From: Roseateles_B sp041913905
Lineage (GTDB): Bacteria > Pseudomonadota > Gammaproteobacteria > Burkholderiales > Burkholderiaceae_C
NCBI GenBank assembly: GCA_041913905.1
Contig: JAYSEK010000002.1
Coordinates: forward strand, 124,001 to 188,000
DNA length: 64,000 nt
Direction: 5' to 3'
The translations under genes and the position numbers were made by a program. Below the pieces are notes generated by a model. The model was not told the DNA's origin and ran no database searches. It worked only from the letters and a program-made list of their open reading frames with translations. Of this stretch, positions 49,335 to 57,321 are shown in pieces. Numbering within the stretch: position 1 is the stretch's first letter; every line of letters begins with the position of its first letter.

Positions 49335-51281
49335 ATGATTGTGAAGCGAACAGCCTCGATCCCCTTTGCCGCTGCGCTGCTGGGCTTGACCATACAAGCC
49401 CAAGCCCAGACCCAGTCGCCCGCGCCGGCCGGCCCCGTGCCGTACGACCTCAAGGCCAACTACACGAAGTACGAGTACCGCGTGCCGGTGCGGGACGGCA
49501 AGAAGCTGTTCACCGTGGTCTACGTGCCCAAGGAGGTGGAGGCTTCCGGCAAGCGCTATCCCTTCCTGATGACCCGCACGCCCTACAGCTGCGGGCCCTA
49601 CGGCGTGGACCGCTACGGCAGCCGTTTCGCGCCCTCCGAGGACTTTCTCAAGGCCGGCTACATCTTCGTCTGCCAGGACGTGCGAGGCCGCTACATGTCC
49701 GAAGGCGTCTACCAGGAAATGGCGCCCATCAAGAGCGGCAAGGGCGCCAAGGACGCTGATCCCAGCACCGACATGCACGACACCGTGCAATGGCTGCTGG
49801 ACCACGTGAAGGGCCACAACGGCAAGCTGGGCATCTGGGGCATTTCCTACCCTGGCTTTTACACGTCCACGGCCGTCATCGACTCGCATCCCGCCATCAA
49901 GGCCGCTTCGCCCCAGGCGCCCGTTGCCGACTACTTCCATCGCGATGACGGCTACCACGGCGGCGCCCTGATGCTGGCCCACAACTACGGCTTCCTGACG
50001 GCCTTCAAGCCGCAGGACAACCCGACGGTGGAGCCCAAGCGCTGGACCAGCTTCGACTACAACAGCAAGGACGCCTACGACTACTTCCTGCGGTTGGGCA
50101 ACCTGGACAGCATCGCCAGGGCCATCGGCAAGGACCGCAATCCCTATTTCGACGAGCTGATCCAGAACGACCACTACAACGACTACTGGAAGGCCCGCTC
50201 GGTGGGCCCGCACCTGAAGAACATCAAGGCCGCGGTGCTGACCGTGGGTGGCTGGTTCGACGCCGAGGACCTGGCGGGTTCACTGGCGACCTACCAGTTC
50301 ATCGAGAAGCAGAACCCCGGCATCAGCAATGCGCTGGTGATGGGGCCCTGGGTGCATGGCGGCTGGGTTCGCAATGTGGGCAAGGGGCTCGGCGCCGTGG
50401 ACTTCGGCAGCAAGACCAGCGAGTACTTCCAGAAGCAGATCCTGCTGCCCTTTTTCGAGCAGCACCTGCGCGGCGGCGGCGATGCCAAGCTGCCCGAAGC
50501 CAGCATCTTCGAGACGGGGACCAATGTCTGGCGCCAGTACAGCGCCTGGCCGCCTGCCGAGGCCAAGCTGCGCAGCCTGTACCTGCAGCCGGGTGGCAAG
50601 CTCGGCTGGACGGCACCGGGCGCGGCCAAGCCGGACTTCGACAGCTACATCAGCGATCCCAACAAGCCCGTGCCCTTCATCGGCTACGCCTCGCTGGGCA
50701 TGCCGCAGGAATACATGGTGGCGGACCAGCGCTTTGCCGCCTCGCGGCCCGATGTGCTGGTCTACCAGACCGAGGTGCTGGAGGAGGATGTGACGGTGGC
50801 CGGGCCGGTGAGCCCGCGGCTCTTCGTGTCCACCACGGGGACGGATGCCGACTGGGTGGTCAAGCTGATCGACGTCTACCCGGCGGATCTGGGCGACGAG
50901 ATGCCGCGCAACCGCGATCAGATCGCCGACGTGCCGCCGCCCCCGGGCTTCCAGCTCGGCGGCTACCAGCAGCTGGTGCGGGGCGACCCGCTGCGCAGCC
51001 GCTTCCGCAAGAGCTTCGAAAAGCCCGAGGCCATGGTGCCTGGGCAGGTGGAGGAGATCCGCTTCGACCTGCCCGACGTGGCGCATACCTTCCGCCGCGG
51101 GCACCGCATCATGGTGCAGATCCAGAGTTCCTGGTTCCCGCTGATCGACCGCAATCCGCAAAGCTTCGTGCGGATCCGCAGTGCCAAGCCCGAGGATTTC
51201 AAGGCGGCGACGCAGAAGGTCTTCCACTGGAAGGACCAGCCCTCGGCGCTGCAGCTGAGGGTGATTGACGGCGCCCGCTGA
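49335..51281 (+). CDS. CocE/NonD-family (S15-type) hydrolase
   Basis: 648 residues. A signal peptide (IPFAAALLGLTIQAQAQ) is followed by an alpha/beta-hydrolase with the nucleophile Ser (S171) in GIWGISYPGF, cap residues, and the C-terminal jelly-roll X-Pro-peptidase domain (VAGPVSPRLFVSTTGTDADW). CocE-type enzymes hydrolyse esters such as cocaine or act as X-Pro aminopeptidases or beta-lactam acylases. Substrate not assigned. Start ATG 49335, 36 bp after the BNR stop. Confidence 0.88.
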   Translation: MIVKRTASIPFAAALLGLTIQAQAQTQSPAPAGPVPYDLKANYTKYEYRVPVRDGKKLFTVVYVPKEVEASGKRYPFLMTRTPYSCGPYGVDRYGSRFAPSEDFLKAGYIFVCQDVRGRYMSEGVYQEMAPIKSGKGAKDADPSTDMHDTVQWLLDHVKGHNGKLGIWGISYPGFYTSTAVIDSHPAIKAASPQAPVADYFHRDDGYHGGALMLAHNYGFLTAFKPQDNPTVEPKRWTSFDYNSKDAYDYFLRLGNLDSIARAIGKDRNPYFDELIQNDHYNDYWKARSVGPHLKNIKAAVLTVGGWFDAEDLAGSLATYQFIEKQNPGISNALVMGPWVHGGWVRNVGKGLGAVDFGSKTSEYFQKQILLPFFEQHLRGGGDAKLPEASIFETGTNVWRQYSAWPPAEAKLRSLYLQPGGKLGWTAPGAAKPDFDSYISDPNKPVPFIGYASLGMPQEYMVADQRFAASRPDVLVYQTEVLEEDVTVAGPVSPRLFVSTTGTDADWVVKLIDVYPADLGDEMPRNRDQIADVPPPPGFQLGGYQQLVRGDPLRSRFRKSFEKPEAMVPGQVEEIRFDLPDVAHTFRRGHRIMVQIQSSWFPLIDRNPQSFVRIRSAKPEDFKAATQKVFHWKDQPSALQLRVIDGAR

Positions 51282-51291
51282 GCCGGTACCG

Positions 51292-52077
51292 TCAAGCCGT
51301 GGCCAGCAGCGTCATGCGCTCCGGCCCGGCCTTTGCGCTCCAGTGCCAATCGCCACGCCCCAGCAGCGCTGCCCATGCCGGTCCGGGCGGCGACTGCAGC
51401 GCCAGCACCTCGCCGGTCTGCGGATGGCGCAGGGTCAGCGTCCACGCATGCAGCCACAGCCGCTGCAGACCGAGGAACTCGGCCACTGCGCGGTTGTGCG
51501 CGCCCTTGCCATGCGTGGCGTCGCCGACCAGCGGATGGGCGATGTGCTTGAAGTGGCGGCGGATCTGGTGGCGGCGGCCCGTGTGCGGCGCGGCCTCGAC
51601 CAGGGCGTAGCGGCTCTCTGGAAAACGCCCGTCCACGCTGAAGGGCCAGGCCACGCGGGCCAGGCAGCGGTAGTCGGTGCGGGCATCGAGCAAGACCTGA
51701 CCCCGCGAGGGCCGCTCCGGGTCGCGGGCGAGCGGATGGTCGATGCTGCCGGCGTCCTCGGGCCAGCCGCGCACCAGGGCCAGGTAGCGCTTGCGCGGTT
51801 CGCCCTGCTCGAAGGCCTGGCCCAGGTGCGAGGCGGTATCGGCATCCAGCGCGAACACGAGCAGGCCCGAGGTGCCCTTGTCCAGGCGGTGCACGGGCCA
51901 GACCGGGCGGCCCAGTTGGTCGCGCAGCAGCTGCAGGGCGAAGCGTTCCTCGTGCGCGTCCAGCGCCGTGCGGTGCACCAGCAGGCCCGGCGGCTTGTCG
52001 ATGGCGGCCAGGTGCTCGTCCAGGTGGAGCACCTTCAGCGGCGGCTCTGCCGCCTCGGCATGCGCTGCCTCGCTCAA
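51292..52077 (-). CDS. RluA-family pseudouridine synthase (TruC-like)
   Basis: 261 residues. It isomerises uridine to pseudouridine in tRNA or rRNA. The catalytic Asp is D66 in PVHRLDKGTSGLLVFA; HIRRH-type segment GRRHQIRRHFKHIAHPLVGD is also present. It has no S4 domain, which is typical of TruC. The TTG at 52077 overlaps the YchJ stop as TTGA with GGGGA 8 nt upstream; an ATG at 52104, in-frame and overlapping YchJ by 31 bases, is the alternative. Confidence 0.85.
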   Translation of the reverse strand: MSEAAHAEAAEPPLKVLHLDEHLAAIDKPPGLLVHRTALDAHEERFALQLLRDQLGRPVWPVHRLDKGTSGLLVFALDADTASHLGQAFEQGEPRKRYLALVRGWPEDAGSIDHPLARDPERPSRGQVLLDARTDYRCLARVAWPFSVDGRFPESRYALVEAAPHTGRRHQIRRHFKHIAHPLVGDATHGKGAHNRAVAEFLGLQRLWLHAWTLTLRHPQTGEVLALQSPPGPAWAALLGRGDWHWSAKAGPERMTLLATA

Positions 52078-52490
52078 CGCAGGTCCCCGTCCAGGTAATG
52101 CCATTGCCCGTCCAGGCGCACGAAGCGGCTGGTCTCGTGCAGGCGGAAGGCCCGGCCGCCGAGCTTGGAGCGGGCGACGAATTCGACGCTGGCGTGGTCG
52201 GCGTCCTGTTGGGCGCGGGCCTTGATCTGCAGCCCCAGCCACTTCAGGCCGGGCTCATTGGGCTCCAGCGTGGCGGGGCGGGTGTCGGGGTGCCAGGTGG
52301 CGCGCAGGTATTCGAGCAGATCCAGCGTGTAGGCGCTGTAACGCGAGCGCATCAGGGCCTCGGCATCCGGTGCGTCCCAGCGCCCGGTGGCGGCAAAGCG
52401 TTGGTGCAGGGCGCCGCAGCAGCGGGCGTAGGGCAGGGCATGGCCTTTGGCATCGGTGCGGCCGCAGGGGCAGGGGGCGGAATCGAGCAT
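52074..52490 (-). CDS. YchJ-family (UPF0225) SEC-C motif protein
   Basis: 138 residues. The N-terminal SEC-C-like zinc motif is CPCG...ARCC and the C-terminal NTF2-like domain includes RSRYSAYTLDLLEYL and VEFVARSKLGGRAFRLHE. Function not established. It overlaps the RluA-type gene. It is divergent from uvrD across 55 bp. Confidence 0.85.
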   Translation of the reverse strand: MLDSAPCPCGRTDAKGHALPYARCCGALHQRFAATGRWDAPDAEALMRSRYSAYTLDLLEYLRATWHPDTRPATLEPNEPGLKWLGLQIKARAQQDADHASVEFVARSKLGGRAFRLHETSRFVRLDGQWHYLDGDLR

Positions 52491-52533
52491 GGCGGCATCA
52501 TGCCAGCTGACAGGCCTTGTCCGGAGGGCTCTC

Positions 52534-52539
52534 TAAAAT
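52534..52539 (+). promoter_or_regulatory. -10-like box (TAAAAT) of a probable leaderless promoter
   Basis: TAAAAT lies 6 nt before the uvrD ATG (52546), with no Shine-Dalgarno. Confidence 0.5.
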
Positions 52540-52545
52540 GCGCGG

Positions 52546-55074
52546 ATGACTGCCCACCCTCACGACGCCCCCGGCACCGATTCCCTTGACGACCTTTTCG
52601 GCGCTGCAGGCGATGCGCCCGCGCCTCGCCCCGCCCAGGGCGCCCGCGAGGCCCAGAACGGGCTCCTCAAGGGCCTGAACCCGGAACAGCTGGCCGCCGT
52701 GACCCTGGGGCAGGAGCCGGCCCTGATCCTGGCCGGCGCGGGCTCGGGCAAGACCCGCGTGCTGACCACCCGCATCGCCTGGCTGCTGAACCAGGGCCAT
52801 GTCGGGCCCGGCGGCATCATGGCCGTGACCTTCACCAACAAAGCCGCCAAGGAGATGCTGACCCGCCTCTCTGCCATGCTGCCCTACAACGTGCGGGGCA
52901 TGTGGATCGGCACCTTCCATGGTCTGTGCAACCGCTTCCTGCGGGCGCACTGGAAGCTGGCGGGACTGCCGCAGGGCTTTCAGATCCTCGATGCGTCCGA
53001 CACCGTCTCGGCCGTCAAGCGCGTGATCAAGGCCATGAACCTGGACGAAGAGCGCTTCGTGCCCAAGCAGGTCAGCTGGTTCATCGCGGGAGCGAAGGAA
53101 GACGGCCTGCGACCCAAGGACATCGACCTGCGCGACGAGCAGACACGCAAGCTCGTCGAGATCTACCAGGCCTACGAGGACCAGTGCCGGCGCGAGGGCG
53201 TGGTCGACTTCGCCGAACTGATGCTGCGCGCCTATGAGCTGATGCGCGACAACGCCGCCGTGCGCGAGCACTACCAGCACCGCTTCCAGTACCTGCTGGT
53301 CGACGAGTTCCAGGACACCAACAAGCTGCAGTACGCCTGGCTGAAGATGTTCGCGCCGCCGGGCCGCGGCCAGGGCGTGTTCGCCGTGGGCGACGACGAC
53401 CAGAGCATCTACGCCTTCCGCGGCGCGCGCGTCGGCAATATGAGCGATTTCGAGCGCGAGTACCGCGTGCAGCGCGTGGTCAAGCTGGAGCAGAACTACC
53501 GCAGCTACGGCCACATCCTGGACGCGGCCAACGAGCTGATCAGCCGCAACAGCCACCGCCTGGGCAAGAACCTGCGCACCGAGATGGGCCCCGGTGAGCC
53601 GGTGCGCGTCAACGAGGCCGCCAGCGACTTCAACGAGGCCCAGTGGCTGCTGGAGGAGGCGCAGGCCCTGCACCGCCAGGGGCTGCCGCGCTCGGAGATC
53701 GCCATCCTGTACCGCAGCAATGCGCAGTCGCGGGTGATCGAGTCGGCGCTGTTCAACGCCGGCGTGCCCTACCGCGTCTACGGCGGCCTGCGCTTCTTCG
53801 AACGCGCCGAAGTGAAGCATGCGCTGGCCTATCTGCGCCTGATCGAGAACGCCAACGACGACACCAGCTTCCTGCGCGTGGTGAACTTCCCGGCCCGAGG
53901 CATCGGGGCGCGCACGCTGGAGCTGTTGCAGGACGCGGCGCGCCAGAGCGGCCGCAGCCTCTACCAGAGCGTGGCGGCGGTGCCGGGCAAGGGCGGCAGC
54001 AACCTCGCCGCCTTCGTGAACCTCGTCGAGTCCATGCGCAACCTGACGCAAGGCCTGACCCTGCGCGAGATCATCGAGCAGATGCTGGAGACCTCCGGCC
54101 TGGCCGAGTTCTACCGCACCGACAAGGACGGCGCCGAGCGCCTGGAGAACCTGGACGAACTGATCAACGCCGCCGAGGCCTTCGTGACCCAGGAGGGCTT
54201 CGGCAAGGACGCCGTGGCCCTGCCGGTGGACGAGCTGGGCGGCGCCGCCGGCTTCACGCCCGGGCAGATCGCGGCGGGTGATCCGCCGGCCATCGCCGCG
54301 GTGAACCTCACGGCCGATGCCGAGACCGGCGAGATCGTCTCGCCGCTGGCCGCCTTCCTGACCCACGCCTCGCTGGAGGCCGGCGACAACCAGGCCCAGG
54401 CCGGGCAGGACGCCATCCAGCTGATGACGGTGCACTCGGCCAAGGGCCTGGAGTTCGACGCCGTCTTCATCACCGGCCTCGAAGAAGGCCTGTTCCCGCA
54501 CGAGAACTCGCTGTCCGACGGCGACGGGCTGGAGGAAGAGCGCCGCCTGATGTACGTGGCCATCACCCGGGCCCGCCAGCGCCTCTACCTCAGCTTCAGC
54601 CAGACGCGCATGCTGCACGGCCAGACGCGCTACAACGTCAAGAGCCGCTTCCTGGACGAGCTGCCCGAGGCCTCGCTGAAGTGGCTGACGCCGCGCAACC
54701 AGGGCTTCGGCTCGGGCTTTGCGCGCGAATACCAGCAGGCTTGGGAGCGAGGCTCGGGGCTCAAGTCCATGGTGGGCGCGGGCCGTGTCGAGCGGCAGGC
54801 GCCGGCCTGGCAGCAGGAGCGCGAAGGCAAGGATGCGCCGTCCTTCGGCGGCGCGCCCGTGCCCAAGACCATGAAGCAGGCGGCCGCCGCCAAGGTGGGC
54901 GCCGAGCACGGCGGCCTGCGCGTGGGCAAGGCCGTCTTCCACAACAAGTTCGGCGAGGGCGTGCTGCTGACGCTGGAAGGCAGTGGCCCGGATGCGCGGG
55001 CCCAGGTCAACTTCGGGCGGCACGGGACGAAGTGGCTGGCGCTGTCGGTGGCGAAGCTGACGCCGATCGACTGA
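52546..55074 (+). CDS. uvrD: DNA helicase II (UvrD)
   Basis: 842 residues, superfamily 1A helicase. Motifs: Walker A ILAGAGSGKTRVLTTR, Ia VTFTNKAAKEM, II LLVDEFQDTN, III GDDDQSIYAFRGA, IV EQNYRS, V MTVHSAKGLEFDAVF, VI YVAITRARQRLYLS. UvrD unwinds DNA in nucleotide-excision and mismatch repair. An insertion of about 60 residues after the 1B/2B region (PVDELGGAAGFTPGQIAAGD) is longer than in E. coli. The tail of about 50 residues ends in VNFGRHGTKWLALSVAKL, a Tudor-like C-terminal domain. Confidence 0.97.
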   Translation: MTAHPHDAPGTDSLDDLFGAAGDAPAPRPAQGAREAQNGLLKGLNPEQLAAVTLGQEPALILAGAGSGKTRVLTTRIAWLLNQGHVGPGGIMAVTFTNKAAKEMLTRLSAMLPYNVRGMWIGTFHGLCNRFLRAHWKLAGLPQGFQILDASDTVSAVKRVIKAMNLDEERFVPKQVSWFIAGAKEDGLRPKDIDLRDEQTRKLVEIYQAYEDQCRREGVVDFAELMLRAYELMRDNAAVREHYQHRFQYLLVDEFQDTNKLQYAWLKMFAPPGRGQGVFAVGDDDQSIYAFRGARVGNMSDFEREYRVQRVVKLEQNYRSYGHILDAANELISRNSHRLGKNLRTEMGPGEPVRVNEAASDFNEAQWLLEEAQALHRQGLPRSEIAILYRSNAQSRVIESALFNAGVPYRVYGGLRFFERAEVKHALAYLRLIENANDDTSFLRVVNFPARGIGARTLELLQDAARQSGRSLYQSVAAVPGKGGSNLAAFVNLVESMRNLTQGLTLREIIEQMLETSGLAEFYRTDKDGAERLENLDELINAAEAFVTQEGFGKDAVALPVDELGGAAGFTPGQIAAGDPPAIAAVNLTADAETGEIVSPLAAFLTHASLEAGDNQAQAGQDAIQLMTVHSAKGLEFDAVFITGLEEGLFPHENSLSDGDGLEEERRLMYVAITRARQRLYLSFSQTRMLHGQTRYNVKSRFLDELPEASLKWLTPRNQGFGSGFAREYQQAWERGSGLKSMVGAGRVERQAPAWQQEREGKDAPSFGGAPVPKTMKQAAAAKVGAEHGGLRVGKAVFHNKFGEGVLLTLEGSGPDARAQVNFGRHGTKWLALSVAKLTPID

Positions 55075-55093
55075 CTCCGGGCAGGGGGAGCAC

Positions 55094-55584
55094 AGGTCGG
55101 TCGGCAGCCCGCCGCCGGGCTCAATGCGTGCGGGCCGACCCTGCGGGCCGGCTTCCCTCGGTCCTCGCAGCACGGGTCGGGGTGCCGAACTCGCTCCATT
55201 CGCTGCGCTCATCGCGCTCGGACAGCGGCACCCAGTCAGTCATTGAAGCGTGCCCTGCGGGCCCGCCGACCCATGCCGCTGGGGTCTCGGCCGCCCGCAA
55301 TTCGCCCGGCGGCGGGCTGCCGACCGACCTACGGAAGCATTGATCCTGGCCCTGAACCCTTGGCACGCACAGCGACAGTGCTGTTGCACGGCAGCGACCC
55401 CGCCTGCGGGTGGGCGCCTTGTGCGGTGCCGAGGAGCGCAGCGGCCCGGAGCAGCGCGCGTCAGCGCGCATCGTGGTCTGACTTGGCGCGTTTGTCCGAG
55501 CGCAATGAGCGCAGCGAATGGAGCGAGTTGCGCGCCCGCTCCGGGCCGCGAGCACCGCAGGGGAGCCGGCCCGCAGGGTCGGCC
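55094..55584. repeat. Intergenic block of nested inverted repeats after uvrD
   Basis: Within the 626-bp gap three pairs of long inverted repeats are seen: 55094–55120 with 55304–55330 (27 bp, exact); 55188–55224 with 55493–55529 (one mismatch in about 37 bp); 55133–55158 with 55559–55584 (one mismatch in 26 bp). Arm order is A B C A' C' B', so it is not one simple hairpin but a mosaic of duplicated palindromic units. No start- and ribosome-site-supported gene lies in 55075–55700. It looks like a non-coding genome repeat. Confidence 0.88.
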
Positions 55585-55653
55585 GCCGCACACGAAGTCC
55601 GGCCGCGGGCGGGGGCGCTGCCGTGCGCGCTCAGTCGTCGGCAAAAAAGAGAA

Positions 55654-55675
55654 ATGGCCGGGTCACCCCGGCCAT
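55654..55675 (-). terminator. Intrinsic terminator of the POT transporter gene
   Basis: ATGGCCGGG pairs with CCCGGCCAT around a 4-nt loop; on the minus strand it is followed by TTCTCTTTTTTG. Confidence 0.85.
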
Positions 55676-55700
55676 CTCATCGCAAGCAACAACTCGGCGA

Positions 55701-57134
55701 TCAGGCCGCAGCCGCCTTCTGGTGCTCGTCATCCAGCAGCTTGCCAAACGCCAGCTTGATCAACAGCAACAGCACCGCTGCAGCGCCCACGAGACCGGCG
55801 TGCAGGGCCCAGAAGTGGGTGCCGCGAATGACGCTGAGCAGGCCAGCCAGCCAGCCCACCAGCGTGTTCCCAAAGAAGAGGTGCAGATAGAAGGCACCGA
55901 TGACCAGGCCTGCCAGTCGTTGCGGCGCCACGCGCGAGTACAGGGCCAGGCCCACAGGCAGGACGTTGGCAAAGCCCAGGTTGTTCAGCAGGTTGTAGGT
56001 CAGACTCCAGCCCAGGCCGATGCGCTCACCCTGCTCCACCAGGCCGGCCGCCAGCACGGTCACCGCCGGCGCGCTGCAGGCGATCAGGGTGCCCAGCGCC
56101 ATCTTGCTGAGCTCGTCCGGCTCGCGGCCCCGCTGGGCGCACCAGCGCCAGAAGGCCAGGGACAGCAGCATGGTCATCAGGCTGATGGCGGCATCGCCGG
56201 CCTGCAGCCAGGTCACCGGGACCGCCCAGCCCCACAGCGTCATGTCCATATGGGCCTGCGCCCACAAGGGATAGCCGTTGTTGAACTGCTGGTTGCCGAC
56301 CAGGCTCAGCGTCAGCACGGGAATCATGGCCACCAGCAGGGCCAGGCGGCGCTTGTCGCGGCGGCTCATGGGCTCGGCGGGGAGTGTCTGCTGCGCTTGC
56401 GAGCGCGGGGCTTCCGGCGGCAGGTAGCGGCGGCCGGCCAGGTAGACGAAGAGGCCAATCACCATGCCCACGCCGGCGGCGCCAAAGCCCCAATGCCAGG
56501 CCACCCGCTCGCCGAGGGTGCCGCAGACGATCGGCGACACGATGACGGCAATCTGCACCGCCAGCATGAAGATCTGGAAGGCCGTGGCGCGGCGCTTGTC
56601 GCCGGGCTGGTACAGCGCCCCGACCTGCGCGGCGATATTGCCCTTGAAGGCACCCACCCCGACCAGCAGACAGGCGAGGGCCGGCAGGAAGCTGGCGTCA
56701 AAGGCCATCAGGAAATGACCCAGGGCCATGAGCAGGGCCCCCGCGGTGACCGCTCGGGTGCGGCCGATCCAGCGGTCGGCCACATAGCCCCCGATGAGGG
56801 GCGTCAAATACACCAGGCCGGCGTAAAGACCGAACACCAGGGAGGCCAGTTGCTGCGGGGTGCGCGGGCCGGTCACGGCCTCGATCCAGGCTCGCAGCGT
56901 GTCCATGCCGGCTACCCCGACGATGTGTTCCGGCATGAACAGATAGTTGCTGAGGTAGAGCACCAGCAGCGCCTGCATGCCGTAGTAGGAGAAGCGCTCC
57001 CAGAACTCGCAGAAGGCCAGCCAGCCCAGGCCGGCGGGATGGCCCAGGAAGGCGCGGTCCAGACGTTCACTGGGCGCGGCTTGGGGCGGGGTGCCGCTGA
57101 TGGCGGCATCGGAAGAAGGTAGGACGGCGGACAT
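55701..57134 (-). CDS. POT/PTR-family proton-dependent peptide transporter
   Basis: 477 residues, 12–14 hydrophobic segments. The POT signature EFWERFSYYGMQALLVLYL, FYAGLVYLTPLIGGYVADRW and GVGAFKGNIAAQVGALY are present. It imports di- and tripeptides with protons. Monocistronic, with terminator below and palindromes upstream. Confidence 0.92.
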   Translation of the reverse strand: MSAVLPSSDAAISGTPPQAAPSERLDRAFLGHPAGLGWLAFCEFWERFSYYGMQALLVLYLSNYLFMPEHIVGVAGMDTLRAWIEAVTGPRTPQQLASLVFGLYAGLVYLTPLIGGYVADRWIGRTRAVTAGALLMALGHFLMAFDASFLPALACLLVGVGAFKGNIAAQVGALYQPGDKRRATAFQIFMLAVQIAVIVSPIVCGTLGERVAWHWGFGAAGVGMVIGLFVYLAGRRYLPPEAPRSQAQQTLPAEPMSRRDKRRLALLVAMIPVLTLSLVGNQQFNNGYPLWAQAHMDMTLWGWAVPVTWLQAGDAAISLMTMLLSLAFWRWCAQRGREPDELSKMALGTLIACSAPAVTVLAAGLVEQGERIGLGWSLTYNLLNNLGFANVLPVGLALYSRVAPQRLAGLVIGAFYLHLFFGNTLVGWLAGLLSVIRGTHFWALHAGLVGAAAVLLLLIKLAFGKLLDDEHQKAAAA

Positions 57135-57208
57135 GGCAGGCCTTGTCTGTGGATGAAGGGGCTACTGCAAAAAGGTCCGCCACTGTGGCCGAACTGGCGG
57201 TGAAGCGC

Positions 57209-57245
57209 CATCCAGGCTTCCCTGGATGACGATATATCGCGATAT
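57209..57245. promoter_or_regulatory. Palindromes upstream of the POT transporter
   Basis: CATCCAGG-cttc-CCTGGATG (57209–57228) and the perfect 12-mer palindrome ATATCGCGATAT (57234–57245) stand 75–110 bp before the POT start and after the phoX terminator. They may be operators of the transporter gene; regulator unknown. Confidence 0.45.
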
Positions 57246-57258
57246 GCGACGGAAAAAA

Positions 57259-57278
57259 GCCCCCGGAAGGCCGGGGGC
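57259..57278 (-). terminator. Intrinsic terminator of the PhoX-type gene
   Basis: GCCCCCGG pairs with CCGGGGGC around AAGG; followed on the minus strand by TTTTTTCC. Confidence 0.85.
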
Positions 57279-57321
57279 AAAGCGAGACAAGATAAGCGAT
57301 GCGGCCCCGGGGCCCTGTGGA

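Noticed and set aside
52498..55212. A 904-residue reading antisense to uvrD
   Set aside because: Composition is Ala/Gly/Val/Leu/Arg-rich without motifs, typical of a reverse shadow in GC-rich DNA, while uvrD has all helicase motifs.
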